Shown: piece by piece, positions 22,781-31,672 of the stretch
Numbering within the stretch: the first letter of the stretch is position 1
How the letters are laid out: each line of letters opens with the position of its first letter
DNA from: an uncultured Bacteroides sp.
Lineage (GTDB): Bacteria > Bacteroidota > Bacteroidia > Bacteroidales > Bacteroidaceae
Length of the DNA stretch: 34,809 bases
NCBI RefSeq assembly: GCF_900547205.1
Contig: NZ_URFY01000047.1
Coordinates: 1-34,809, forward strand
Direction of reading: 5' to 3'
Notes under the pieces: model-generated
What the model was told of the DNA's origin: nothing
Database searches by the model: none
What the model saw: only the letters and a program-made list of their open reading frames with translations
Position numbers and translations under genes: made by a program

Positions 22781-23164
22781 TCACTTACGTATTCCGTAGA
22801 GAAGCTGCACTACTTTCTCTCCCGGCTGCACATATCCTGACTCGAACATCTTTTCTGAAACCTTAAACTTGGAGAGATGATCGCGCAAGTACTTATCTAC
22901 ATCCTTTGACTGCTTGTTGATATAAGCCTGAAGATCGACTTTTCCATCTTCATGAATGAATACCTTCGCTTTAACCGTGCGAAATCTATACTCTTCGCGA
23001 TTCTCTATTTCCGCTTTATCTACCCAGAATATAGCGGATGCCTTTATCGAATCGGCAACATTCGTCTCCGTATGTTCTTCAGCAACCTCGGCATTTTCCT
23101 TTTGTTTCATTTGGCAGGAAACAGTGAGAACAATCAGTAATAAAAATGATAATATTGTTTTCAT
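22781..23164 (-). CDS. DUF4891-type lipoprotein (copy 2)
   Basis: This 127-residue lipoprotein has signal MKTILSFLLLIVLTVSC with the lipidated Cys at 17, then a polar linker (QMKQKENAEVAEEHTE). A small domain follows with FRTVKAKVFIHEDGKVDLQA, KYLRDHLSKFKVSEKMFESG and YVQPGEKVVQLLYGIR. It is closely similar to the gene immediately upstream, so this is a tandem duplication. The function of DUF4891 proteins is not known. The basic residue two after Cys (CQMKQ) gives no clear surface-export signal, so a periplasmic location is likely. Confidence 0.8.
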   Translation of the reverse strand: MKTILSFLLLIVLTVSCQMKQKENAEVAEEHTETNVADSIKASAIFWVDKAEIENREEYRFRTVKAKVFIHEDGKVDLQAYINKQSKDVDKYLRDHLSKFKVSEKMFESGYVQPGEKVVQLLYGIRK

Positions 23165-23200
23165 TGTACTTAAGAATTAAAGTTTATAATTGAATCCAAG

Positions 23201-23614
23201 CTATTTTCCCTCAAGCATATCGTAGAGACAGCGTAGCTGAACGAATTGTTCCCCCGGCTGCACCAATCCTGTCTCAAACATCCTATCCGAAACTTCAAAC
23301 TTAGAAAGATGATGGCGTATATACTTCTCTACACCCACCGATTGCCTTTTGACAAATGTCAGCAAATCGACCTTCCCATCCTCACGAATGAACACTTTTG
23401 CTTTAATTGTGCGGAAACCATACCCTTTGCAATGCTTAGTTTCCGCCTTATCAATCCAGAAAATAGCAGTTGCTTGTACCGTATCTGCAATTAACATCTC
23501 CGCATCGTCGCTTTTTTGTTTGTCAGAAGTCTGCGAATCAGCATTCTCCTGCTGTTTCATTTGGCAGGAAAAAGTGAGGATAATCAATAAAAAGCAGGAT
23601 AGAATTACTTTCAT
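23201..23614 (-). CDS. DUF4891-type lipoprotein (copy 1)
   Basis: This 137-residue paralogue of the following gene has the same lipoprotein signal pattern (MKVILSCFLLIILTFSC, mature Cys at 17) and the same start of the mature part, QMKQ. The matching domain has FRTIKAKVFIREDGKVDLLT, KYIRHHLSKFEVSDRMFETG and LVQPGEQFVQL. It carries a longer C-terminal tail (RCLYDMLEGK) and a longer acidic linker. Its stop is 36 nt before copy 2, and the shared promoter lies upstream of this copy. Function unknown. Confidence 0.8.
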   Translation of the reverse strand: MKVILSCFLLIILTFSCQMKQQENADSQTSDKQKSDDAEMLIADTVQATAIFWIDKAETKHCKGYGFRTIKAKVFIREDGKVDLLTFVKRQSVGVEKYIRHHLSKFEVSDRMFETGLVQPGEQFVQLRCLYDMLEGK

Positions 23615-23641
23615 TGTGCGTAAGAATTAGGGGTTATGCGA

Positions 23642-23649
23642 CAAAATTA
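23642..23649 (-). promoter_or_regulatory. -7 box of the DUF4891 pair
   Basis: The minus strand reads TAATTTTG (consensus), 28 nt upstream of the copy 1 ATG. Confidence 0.55.
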
Positions 23650-23693
23650 ATAAAAAAACGATAACACAGTACTCGTATTCTCTTTTATTTTCT

Positions 23694-23701
23694 TATATTT
23701 G
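23694..23701 (+). promoter_or_regulatory. -7 box of the Nif3-like gene
   Basis: TATATTTG followed by CATC lies 23 nt upstream of ATG 23724, giving a leader of about 15 nt. Confidence 0.6.
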
Positions 23702-23723
23702 CATCCAAATTTTCCACTACATA

Positions 23724-24818
23724 ATGAAAATTAAGGAAATAGTAAGCGCCCTTGAACAATTCGCGCCTCTGCCATTGCAAGACGGCTTTGATAATGCCGG
23801 CCTGCAAATCGGATTGACAGAAGCGGAAGCAGCAGGGGCTTTGTTGTGTCTTGACGTTACTGAATCAGTGCTCGATGAAGCTATCGCATTGGGATATAAT
23901 CTCGTGATATCTCATCATCCACTGATTTTTAAAGGTTATAAATCCATTACGGGCAAGGACTACGTGGAACGCTGCATGCTGAAGGCAATTAAGAATGATA
24001 TTGTGATTTATTCAGCGCATACCAATCTTGACAATGCCCGCGAAGGAGTGAATTACAAAATAGCCGAGAAGATTGGACTAAAGAATCTGAAAGTGCTTGA
24101 GCCGAAGGAAAACAGCCTGATAAAGCTGGTTACTTTCGTTCCTTTAGCACAGGCGGATGCTGTGCGCGAAGCATTGTTTGCTGCCGGATGCGGAAATATA
24201 GGCAACTATGACTCATGTAGTTACAATCTGGAAGGAGAGGGGACTTTCCGTGCAAAGGAAGGCACGCATCCTTTCTGCGGAACGATTGGAGAACTGCATC
24301 GCGAAAGTGAAGTGAGAATAGAAACGATTCTTCCCGTATTCAAGAAATCGGAAGCAATCAAAGCACTGTTGGCAGCGCATCCTTACGAAGAACCAGCTTT
24401 TGATTTATATCCCTTGCAGAACGACTGGGGACAGGCAGGTTCAGGGCTTGTAGGCGAACTCGATGAACCGGAAACTGAACTGGATTTTCTCAAACGAATC
24501 AAGAAAACATTTGCTGTGGGCTGCCTGCGTCACAACAAACTTACGGGAAGAAAGATTCAGAAAGTAGCACTCTGCGGAGGTGCAGGCGCATTCTTGCTTC
24601 CTCAGGCAATACGCTCCGGCGCAGATGTTTTCATCACGGGCGAAATTAAATATCATGATTATTTCGGCCACGAAAGAGATATTCTGATGGCAGAAATTGG
24701 TCATTACGAAAGCGAACAATATACAAAAGAAATTTTTTATTCTATAATCCGGGGTTTATTTCCTAATTTTGCACTCCAATTGAGTAAAATAAATACGAAT
24801 CCCATAAAATATTTATAA
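23724..24818 (+). CDS. Nif3-like dinuclear metal-centre protein (YqfO type)
   Basis: This 364-residue cytoplasmic protein forms ring-shaped hexamers in the family. Metal ligands of the NIF3 fold are visible: VISHHPLIF (His64-His65), HTNLDNAREGVN (His/Asp near 98-103), and GHYESEQ (His327, Glu331 region) close to the C-terminus. The middle 120 residues form the PII/CutA-like insertion found in YqfO but not in short YbgI proteins. YqfO/YbgI proteins have been linked to GTP cyclohydrolase-like and DNA-repair roles without firm assignment. It is followed 5 nt later by a zinc-ribbon coiled-coil protein, with which it forms a widely conserved pair. Confidence 0.93.
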   Translation: MKIKEIVSALEQFAPLPLQDGFDNAGLQIGLTEAEAAGALLCLDVTESVLDEAIALGYNLVISHHPLIFKGYKSITGKDYVERCMLKAIKNDIVIYSAHTNLDNAREGVNYKIAEKIGLKNLKVLEPKENSLIKLVTFVPLAQADAVREALFAAGCGNIGNYDSCSYNLEGEGTFRAKEGTHPFCGTIGELHRESEVRIETILPVFKKSEAIKALLAAHPYEEPAFDLYPLQNDWGQAGSGLVGELDEPETELDFLKRIKKTFAVGCLRHNKLTGRKIQKVALCGGAGAFLLPQAIRSGADVFITGEIKYHDYFGHERDILMAEIGHYESEQYTKEIFYSIIRGLFPNFALQLSKINTNPIKYL

Positions 24819-24823
24819 GTAAA

Positions 24824-25654
24824 ATGGCTAGAGAATCCAAAAAAGAACCGGTTGAGTTGACGGTAGAGCAGAAGTTGAAGACACTGTTCCAATTGCAAAC
24901 GATGTTGTCGAAGATTGACGAAATCAAAACATTGAGAGGCGAACTTCCGCTGGAAGTGCAAGACCTTGAAGATGAAATTGCCGGTCTGAGCACACGTATC
25001 GACAAGATTAAGGCTGAAGTAAACGAACTGAAAACTTCCATTGCAGGAAAGAAAGTAGAAATTGAAACCTCCAAGGCTTCCGTCGAAAAATATAAGTCAC
25101 AGCAAGACAATGTGCGCAACAACCGTGAATATGACTTCCTGACGAAAGAAATCGAGTTCCAGACTTTGGAAATTGAACTTTGCGAAAAGAGAATCAAAGA
25201 ATACAGCGCAGACAAAGAAGAAAAAGAGATTGAAGTGGATAAGAACGAACTGATTCTTAACGAGAGAAAGAAAGACCTTGAACAGAAAACGAGCGAACTG
25301 GACGAAATCATCTCTGAAACTAAGCAGGAAGAAGAGAAACTGAGAGACAAAGCCAAGGATTTGGAAACAAAGATTGAGCCACGTTTATTGCAGTCGTTCA
25401 AGCGTATCCGCAAAAACTCCCGCAACGGATTGGGTATTGTATACGTGCAGCGTGATGCTTGTGGTGGCTGCTTTAACAAAATCCCGCCTCAGAGACAATT
25501 GGACATCCGTTCTCGTAAGAAAGTGATTGTTTGCGAATATTGCGGACGTATCATGATTGACCCTGAATTGGCTGGCGTACAGATTGAGCACAAAGTAGAA
25601 GAGGCTCCTGCAGCAACTCCCAAGAGATCAATCAGAAGAAAAACTGCCGAATAA
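24824..25654 (+). CDS. Coiled-coil protein with C4 zinc ribbon (zf-RING_7 / CT398-like)
   Basis: This 276-residue protein has a long charged coiled coil over roughly residues 15-190 (heptad-rich, Glu/Lys dominated). A C4 zinc ribbon follows: CGGCFNKIPPQR, then VCEYCGRIMIDPEL (four cysteines at about 210-240). The tail is basic (KRSIRRKTAE). Homologues such as CT398 and HP0958/FlgZ have been tied to sigma-54, RNA or flagellar control in other phyla; the role in Bacteroides is unknown. Tight linkage to the Nif3-like gene (5-nt gap) and a strong terminator after it define a two-gene operon. Confidence 0.88.
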   Translation: MARESKKEPVELTVEQKLKTLFQLQTMLSKIDEIKTLRGELPLEVQDLEDEIAGLSTRIDKIKAEVNELKTSIAGKKVEIETSKASVEKYKSQQDNVRNNREYDFLTKEIEFQTLEIELCEKRIKEYSADKEEKEIEVDKNELILNERKKDLEQKTSELDEIISETKQEEEKLRDKAKDLETKIEPRLLQSFKRIRKNSRNGLGIVYVQRDACGGCFNKIPPQRQLDIRSRKKVIVCEYCGRIMIDPELAGVQIEHKVEEAPAATPKRSIRRKTAE

Positions 25655-25687
25655 GAAATAGTAGTAACTATTCTAGATATTTATAGA

Positions 25688-25716
25688 AGCTCCGCAGCAT
25701 TGCGGGGCTTTTTTTA
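25688..25716 (+). terminator. Intrinsic terminator of the Nif3-zinc ribbon operon
   Basis: Stem AGCTCCGCA (25688-25696), tetraloop GCAT and TGCGGGGCT (25701-25709) pair over 9 bp with one G-T. Six T's follow. Confidence 0.93.
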
Positions 25717-25774
25717 TTAAACAAAGCCACCCTTTAGTTGTTATTTCTTTATTTCTTAAAAACCTAAACTGAAT

Positions 25775-27175
25775 ATGAACGTACGAGGGTGGAGCCTGTC
25801 GCTCCTTTTGTTATACCTATCAACTGCAACGGTGGTTGGGCAAACTGCGAACCGCTATTTAAAATCTCCCCTCCCTACAGATTGGGAAGAAAGTGGAGAA
25901 GTGTTTCAACAGATTCTTCCGGTGGACGACCATTGGTGGAAATCCTTTCAGGACACCAAGCTCGACTCATTGATAGCACTGGCTGTAGACCGCAATTATT
26001 CTGTTGCAATGGCTATTGACCGCATCGCGGCTGCCCGTGCCAATCTGTGGATTGAACGCAGCAGCTACTTTCCCACCATCGGACTGAATGCCGGATGGAC
26101 ACGGCAGGAAACCAGCGGAAATACCAGTACGATTCCCCAAACTACGGAACACTATTATAACGCTACGCTCAGCATGAGTTGGGAAGCGGACATTTTCGGC
26201 AGCATCCGCAAGCGGGTGAAAGCGCAGAAAGAGAATTTTGCCGCCAGCAAGGAAGAGTATACCGGAGTCATGATTTCGATGGCGGCAGAGGTAGCCTCAG
26301 CCTACATCAACCTGCGGGAGTTGCAGCAGGAACTTACAGTAGTAAAGAAGAACTGTTCATCCCAGGAAGAAGTGCTGAAGATTACCGAAGTGCGTTATAA
26401 CACCGGACTGGTTGCCAAACTGGACGTTGCACAAGCCAAATCCGTGTTGTATAGCACCAAAGCATCCATCCCGCAAATAGAAGCGGGCATCAATCAGTAT
26501 ATCACCACATTAGCTGTTCTGCTAGGGATGTATCCGGAGGAAATACGCCCGGTGCTTGAACCTATCGGGAAATTGCCCGACTATATGGAACCTATCGGAG
26601 TGGGAATGCCTGTCGATTTATTATTGAGAAGACCCGACGTGCGAAGTGCGGAACGAAGCGTGAATGCACAAGCTGCCTTGCTGGGAGCTTCCAAAGCGGA
26701 TTGGTTGCCGAAAGTATTTCTGAAAGGCTCGTTTGGCTATGCCGCTCGTGATTTCAAAGATATGGCAAGAAGCAAAAGCATGACATACGAAATTGCCCCG
26801 TCGCTAAGTTGGACGCTTTTCAACGGTGGGCAGCTCGTCAATGCTACGAGACTGGCAAAGGCTCAGTTGGACGAATCAATCAATCAGTTTAACCAAACAG
26901 TGCTGAGCGCAGTGCAGGAAACTGACAACGCCATGAACTCCTACCGTAACTCCATCAAGCAGATTGTAGCTCTGAGGGAAGTGCGCAATCAAGGACTCGA
27001 AACATTTAAGCTATCACTGGAACTTTATAAACAGGGACTCTCTCCTTTTCAGAATGTGTTGGATGCACAACGTTCGTTGTTGTCTTACGAAAATCAGTTG
27101 GTGCAGGCACAAGGTAGTTCTTTGTTGCAACTGATAGCACTCTACAAAGCCCTGGGAGGCGGTTGGCGAGAATAA
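25775..27175 (+). CDS. Outer membrane efflux factor of an RND pump (TolC/OprM family)
   Basis: This 466-residue protein forms the trimeric outer-membrane channel of the pump encoded next. The signal peptide runs to GQTANRYL (about residue 23) and lacks a lipobox Cys, so unlike OprM it is not acylated. Two OEP repeats are present, the second starting near residue 245. Family features include MAIDRIAAARANLWIERSSY, ITEVRYNTGLVAKLDVAQAK, DLLLRRPDVRSAERSVNAQA and LELYKQGLSPFQNVLDAQRS. It is the first gene of an OMF-MFP-RND operon. No TAnnTTTG is evident in the short upstream gap. Confidence 0.93.
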   Translation: MNVRGWSLSLLLLYLSTATVVGQTANRYLKSPLPTDWEESGEVFQQILPVDDHWWKSFQDTKLDSLIALAVDRNYSVAMAIDRIAAARANLWIERSSYFPTIGLNAGWTRQETSGNTSTIPQTTEHYYNATLSMSWEADIFGSIRKRVKAQKENFAASKEEYTGVMISMAAEVASAYINLRELQQELTVVKKNCSSQEEVLKITEVRYNTGLVAKLDVAQAKSVLYSTKASIPQIEAGINQYITTLAVLLGMYPEEIRPVLEPIGKLPDYMEPIGVGMPVDLLLRRPDVRSAERSVNAQAALLGASKADWLPKVFLKGSFGYAARDFKDMARSKSMTYEIAPSLSWTLFNGGQLVNATRLAKAQLDESINQFNQTVLSAVQETDNAMNSYRNSIKQIVALREVRNQGLETFKLSLELYKQGLSPFQNVLDAQRSLLSYENQLVQAQGSSLLQLIALYKALGGGWRE

Positions 27176-27208
27176 AAGAAATCTATAAACGTATATAACC
27201 TAACAAAT

Positions 27209-28387
27209 ATGAAGAAACTGATGTATATCTTCCTTGTGCTGCCGATGTTGACGGGTTGCAAGGATAAGAAAAGCGCAGGAGCAACGGGAGGAATGCCGAC
27301 TCCGGAAATCAGCGTGGCTAAACCCATTGCGAAAGATATTACCCTGACCAAAGATTATCCGGGATACCTGACAACAGATATGACCGTGAATCTGGTAGCA
27401 AGAGTGAACGGGACATTACAATCTTCTTCTTTTATCGCAGGCGGACGGGTGAAGAAGGGGCAATTGCTGTTTGTAATCGAACCTACCTTATATAAAGATA
27501 AGGTGGCGCAAGCGGAAGCCGAGCTGAAAACGGTGAAGGCACAATTGGAATATGCCCGCAATAATTATAGTCGTATGAAAGAAGCGGTGAAGAGTGATGC
27601 GGTCAGCCAGATACAGGTGCTTCAGGCGGAATCTTCTGTGGCGGAAGGCGCGGCTGCGGTGAGCAACGCGCAGGCAGCCTTGAGTACGGCGCACACGAAT
27701 CTGGAATATTGCTACGTTCGCGCTCCATTCGACGGAACCATCAGTAAGGCGACTATGGATGTAGGAAGTTACGTAAGCGGTGCTTTGCAGCCGGTCACAC
27801 TGGCAACTATTTATAAAGACAATCAGATGAATGCTTACTTCAATGTGGCTGATAATCAATGGTTGGCAATGGCTATGAATAATCAGAAAACAACTGAAAA
27901 CCTTCCGCAAAAGATAGTGGTGAAATTGGGAAAAGAGGGTAGTGCAACTTATCCGGCTACGTTGAATTATCTGTCGCCGAATGTGGATTTAAGCACGGGA
28001 ACATTGATGGTCCGTGCCAATTTTGATAATCCGAAAGGGCTGTTGAAAAGCGGGCTTTATGTGAGCATTACTTTGCCTTACGGAGAATCAAAGGATGCCA
28101 CGCTAGTGCGGGAAGCTTCCATCGGAACGGATCAGCTAGGGAAGTATCTGTATGTGGTAAATGACTCTGATATAGTGCGTTATCGGCATATTGAAGTGGG
28201 GCAGTTGGTCAATGATACTTTGAGGCAGGTGTTGAGTGGAATTTCTCCTCAGGAACGGTACGTTACGGAAGCGTTGATGAAAGTAAGAGAGGGGATGAAG
28301 ATAAAAACCGTTCCCGTGGATGCTCCTGCAAAGGCTTCTGCGGACGTTCCCGTAAATGCTCCCGAAAAGAAAGATGTACAGAAATGA
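27209..28387 (+). CDS. RND efflux periplasmic adaptor (membrane fusion protein)
   Basis: This 392-residue lipoprotein (MKKLMYIFLVLPMLTGC, Cys17) links the RND pump to its outer-membrane channel. A lipoyl half-motif, ARVNGTLQSSSFIAGGRVKKG near 63-85, is followed by the alpha-hairpin (KVAQAEAELKTVKAQLEYAR to about 155) and the second lipoyl half YVRAPFDGTISKATMDVGSYV. Beta-barrel and membrane-proximal domains follow. The last 20 residues repeat a loose VxAP-K motif (VDAPAKASADVPVNAPEK) and look like a disordered tail. It starts 33 nt after the OMF stop; the RND gene begins 30 nt after it. Confidence 0.94.
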   Translation: MKKLMYIFLVLPMLTGCKDKKSAGATGGMPTPEISVAKPIAKDITLTKDYPGYLTTDMTVNLVARVNGTLQSSSFIAGGRVKKGQLLFVIEPTLYKDKVAQAEAELKTVKAQLEYARNNYSRMKEAVKSDAVSQIQVLQAESSVAEGAAAVSNAQAALSTAHTNLEYCYVRAPFDGTISKATMDVGSYVSGALQPVTLATIYKDNQMNAYFNVADNQWLAMAMNNQKTTENLPQKIVVKLGKEGSATYPATLNYLSPNVDLSTGTLMVRANFDNPKGLLKSGLYVSITLPYGESKDATLVREASIGTDQLGKYLYVVNDSDIVRYRHIEVGQLVNDTLRQVLSGISPQERYVTEALMKVREGMKIKTVPVDAPAKASADVPVNAPEKKDVQK

Positions 28388-28417
28388 TATGCCTAGTAAT
28401 CCTAAAACTTAATTATT

Positions 28418-31400
28418 ATGTTTTCTAAATTCTTCATCGACCGACCGATCTTTGCTACCGTACTCGCCATGCTCATCGTAGTAGCCGGTCTGGTCACACT
28501 AAATACATTGCCCGTAGCGCAATTCCCGGAAATTACTCCGCCAACAGTGCAAGTATCCGCCGTCTATCCGGGAGCAAATGCCGAAACAGTGGCACAAACG
28601 GTTGGTATCCCCATCGAACAGCAGGTGAACGGTGTGGATGGTATGCTCTATATGTCTTCCAACTCTTCTTCTTCGGGAGCCTATTCGCTGACTATCACTT
28701 TCGCCGTCGGAACAGACGTGGATATGGCAACTGTACAGGTACAGAACAGGGTAAGCATCGCCCAGTCATCGCTTCCGCAGCCGGTAATAGTGCAGGGGGT
28801 TACTGTTCAGAAACAGTCTTCGAACATCGTTATGTTTATGACAATGACGTCTAAGGATTCCGTTTACAACAGTTTATATCTGACGAATTATGCTAACCTG
28901 AACCTGGTAGACCAATTGACTCGTGTTCCCGGAGTGGGTGCCGTCAATGTCATGGGAGCAGGTGATTACTCTATGCGTATCTGGCTCGATCCGGAAGCAA
29001 TGCGCATCCGTAATATTTCTCCGCAGCAGGTTTATCAATCCATTCAGTCGCAAAATATGGAGGTTTCTGCCGGATATATCGGCCAGCCTATCGGCGAAGA
29101 TAACAATAATGCCTTTCAATATACGCTGAATGTACAGGGTCGACTAAGCTCCCCCGAACAATTTGGAAATATCATCCTACGCCACGAACAGGATGGGGCG
29201 ATGCTCCGCCTGAAAGACATCGCGCGAATTGACCTTGGTTCTGCTTCTTACAGCGTAGTGTCGCGACTCAACGGAGAGCCTACGGCGGCTATCGCGATTT
29301 ACCAACAGCCGGGTTCCAATTCGCTGAATGTATCGAAAGGGGTGAAGGCTAAAATGGAAGAATTGGCTTCCAGCTTTCCGGCAGGAGTATCGTACAGTGT
29401 CACTTTGGATACGACAGACGTTATCAATGCCTCTATTGACGAAGTGTTGGTGACTTTTCTCGAAACGACTTTATTGGTGATACTCGTCATATTCCTGTTT
29501 CTGCAAAACTGGAGAGCGGTCATCATTCCTTGTATCACCATCCCCGTATCGTTGATTGGTACATTTGCGGTGATGGCAGCATTCGGCTTCTCTATCAATA
29601 CGTTGACTCTGTTCGGATTGATTCTGGCAGTCGCCATTGTGGTGGATGATGCGATAGTGGTGGTAGAAAACGCTTCACGATTGCTTGAAGACGAAAAATA
29701 TACGCCCCGCGAAGCTGTGACAAAGGCGATGGGAGAGATTACGGGGCCTATCGTCGGAGTGGTTCTGGTATTGCTTGCGGTGTTTATCCCTACAATGTTG
29801 ATCAGCGGAATCTCCGGCCAGTTGTACAAACAGTTTGCCTTGACCATTGCCGCTTCCACTGTATTGAGCGGATTAAACTCACTGACATTGACGCCTGCAC
29901 TCTGCGCATTGTTCCTCAAAAAGAGCGAACCTTCTAAATTCTTTTTATATAAATGGTTCAATAAAGGATACGACAAGGCGCAGGGAGCGTATGACGGTAT
30001 TGTGGGATGGTTGCTCAAACGCCCTATTATAGCGTTAATTACGTATGCTGTTATTAGTACCATTGCACTGCTACTCTTTACTCATTGGCCATCTACGTTT
30101 GTTCCCGACGAAGATGACGGATATTTCATTGCTGTCGTTCAGCTTCCTCCCGCAGCCAGCTTGGAACGTACACAAGCTGTGGGACAACAGATTAATGCCA
30201 TTCTGGATTCGTATCCGGAAGTGCAGAACTATATCGGAATCTCCGGTTTTTCTATCATGGGCGGTGGCGAGCAAAGTAACTCGGCAACCTATTTCGTGGT
30301 ACTGAAAAACTGGGATGAAAGAAAAGGGAAGGAGCATACAGCTTCTGCGGTTGTCAATCGCTTTAATGGTGAAGCATATATGTCCATTCAAGCTGCTACC
30401 GCGTTCGCCATGGTTCCTCCCGCCATTCCGGGATTGGGTGCATCCGGCGGATTACAGCTTCAATTGGAGGACCGCAGAAATCTGGGACCGACGGAAATGC
30501 AGCAGGCTATCAAAGCTTTGCTCGCTTCTTATCACACTAAGCCGGCTCTAGCCTCCGTATCCAGTCAGTATCAAGCAAATGTCCCTCAGTATTTTCTGAA
30601 TATCGACCGCGATAAAGTACAGTTTATGGGTATTTCTTTGAGTGACGTGTTCTCTACGCTAAGTTACTATATGGGAGCGGCTTACGTGAACGATTTCGTC
30701 GAATTTGGCCGTATCTATCAGGTTAAAATAGAAGCGAAAGACCAGGCACAGCGAGTGATTGACGATGTATTGAAACTGGGTGTTCCCAATTCGACAGGAG
30801 AGATGGTTCCTTTTTCTTCTTTCACTCAGGTGGAAGAGCAGTTGGGACAGGATCAGATCAATCGTTATAATATGTACTCAACGGCTGCGCTGACTTGCAA
30901 TGTTGCTTCGGGAAGCAGTACGGGACAGGCCATTCAGGAGATGGAAGAGCTATTCAAAGAGCAATTGGGAGACGAATTTGGTTATGAATGGACTTCAGTA
31001 GCCTATCAGGAGACGCAGGCGGGTAGTACCACGACTGTAGTTTTAGTGATGGCTTTGATTGTTGCCTTTCTGGTGTTGGCTGCACAATATGAAAGTTGGA
31101 CCAGCCCGGTGGCAGCCGTCATCGGATTGCCTGTGGCACTGCTTGGAGCTATGATAGGCTGTCTCATTATGGGAACTCCTGTCAGTATTTACACGCAAAT
31201 CGGTATTATCCTGCTGATTGCACTTTCCGCTAAGAATGGTATTTTGATTGTAGAATTTGCCCGTGACTTCCGTGCCGAAGGCAATTCCATTCGTGATGCA
31301 GCATTTGAAGCCGGACACGTCCGGTTGCGCCCTATTCTGATGACGTCTTTTGCTTTTGTATTGGGTGTAATGCCTTTGCTGTTTGCCAGTGGTGCGGGAG

Positions 31401-31570
31401 CAGAAAGCCGTATTGCACTTGGTGCTGCCGTCGTATTCGGTATGGCGATGAATACGCTGCTGGCGACGGTATATATCCCTAATTTCTATGAATTGATGCA
31501 GAAATTGCAGGAGAAATTCAGTAAGAAAAAGGGGAGTATCGAAGAGAAGAAGCCGGAGGAGATTGTCTGA
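28418..31570 (+). CDS. RND multidrug efflux transporter (HAE1 family, AcrB-like)
   Basis: This 1050-residue inner-membrane proton antiporter exports hydrophobic compounds. The N-terminus FSKFFIDRPIFATVLAMLIV is the classic first span. In TM4 the proton-relay pair Asp410-Asp411 lies in VVDDAIVVVENASRLL, and in TM10 Lys939 lies in SAKNGILIVEFARDF. Both large periplasmic loops are present, including the porter-domain sequence YMGAAYVNDFVEFGRIYQVK. The hydrophobic C-terminus ends in a charged tail (KKKGSIEEKKPEEIV). The length equals AcrB, and nothing is missing. It is the last gene of the efflux operon. No regulator gene is adjacent. Confidence 0.96.
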   Translation: MFSKFFIDRPIFATVLAMLIVVAGLVTLNTLPVAQFPEITPPTVQVSAVYPGANAETVAQTVGIPIEQQVNGVDGMLYMSSNSSSSGAYSLTITFAVGTDVDMATVQVQNRVSIAQSSLPQPVIVQGVTVQKQSSNIVMFMTMTSKDSVYNSLYLTNYANLNLVDQLTRVPGVGAVNVMGAGDYSMRIWLDPEAMRIRNISPQQVYQSIQSQNMEVSAGYIGQPIGEDNNNAFQYTLNVQGRLSSPEQFGNIILRHEQDGAMLRLKDIARIDLGSASYSVVSRLNGEPTAAIAIYQQPGSNSLNVSKGVKAKMEELASSFPAGVSYSVTLDTTDVINASIDEVLVTFLETTLLVILVIFLFLQNWRAVIIPCITIPVSLIGTFAVMAAFGFSINTLTLFGLILAVAIVVDDAIVVVENASRLLEDEKYTPREAVTKAMGEITGPIVGVVLVLLAVFIPTMLISGISGQLYKQFALTIAASTVLSGLNSLTLTPALCALFLKKSEPSKFFLYKWFNKGYDKAQGAYDGIVGWLLKRPIIALITYAVISTIALLLFTHWPSTFVPDEDDGYFIAVVQLPPAASLERTQAVGQQINAILDSYPEVQNYIGISGFSIMGGGEQSNSATYFVVLKNWDERKGKEHTASAVVNRFNGEAYMSIQAATAFAMVPPAIPGLGASGGLQLQLEDRRNLGPTEMQQAIKALLASYHTKPALASVSSQYQANVPQYFLNIDRDKVQFMGISLSDVFSTLSYYMGAAYVNDFVEFGRIYQVKIEAKDQAQRVIDDVLKLGVPNSTGEMVPFSSFTQVEEQLGQDQINRYNMYSTAALTCNVASGSSTGQAIQEMEELFKEQLGDEFGYEWTSVAYQETQAGSTTTVVLVMALIVAFLVLAAQYESWTSPVAAVIGLPVALLGAMIGCLIMGTPVSIYTQIGIILLIALSAKNGILIVEFARDFRAEGNSIRDAAFEAGHVRLRPILMTSFAFVLGVMPLLFASGAGAESRIALGAAVVFGMAMNTLLATVYIPNFYELMQKLQEKFSKKKGSIEEKKPEEIV

Positions 31571-31618
31571 ATAAAAAGCCTTCAGGAAAGCATTGTGGGG
31601 CGCTTTATTATGGCGTCA

Positions 31619-31672
31619 CTATATGCTCGGGATAGCGTCACTATGTGCGGGAGATAGTGACGCTATGTTTTT
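31619..31672 (+). terminator. Repeat-built hairpin terminator of the efflux operon
   Basis: Perfect 13-bp arms ATAGCGTCACTAT (31632-31644) and ATAGTGACGCTAT (31654-31666) with loop GTGCGGGAG are followed by GTTTTT. Just before it a direct copy of GCGTCACTAT (31613-31622) sits 22 nt from the copy in the stem, so the hairpin is made from a 22-nt repeat plus an inverted unit. It overlaps the end of the convergent HsdR-N gene and probably works in both directions. Confidence 0.8.

Noticed and set aside
24763..25479. 238-codon Ser-rich frame opposite the coiled-coil gene
   Set aside because: Serine/Leu richness is the complement of Glu/Lys codons of the coiled coil; there is no independent support.
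29299..30063. 254-codon frame opposite the RND transporter
   Set aside because: It is fully antisense to a well-supported gene, with low-complexity Thr/Asn/Ile content typical of shadow frames.
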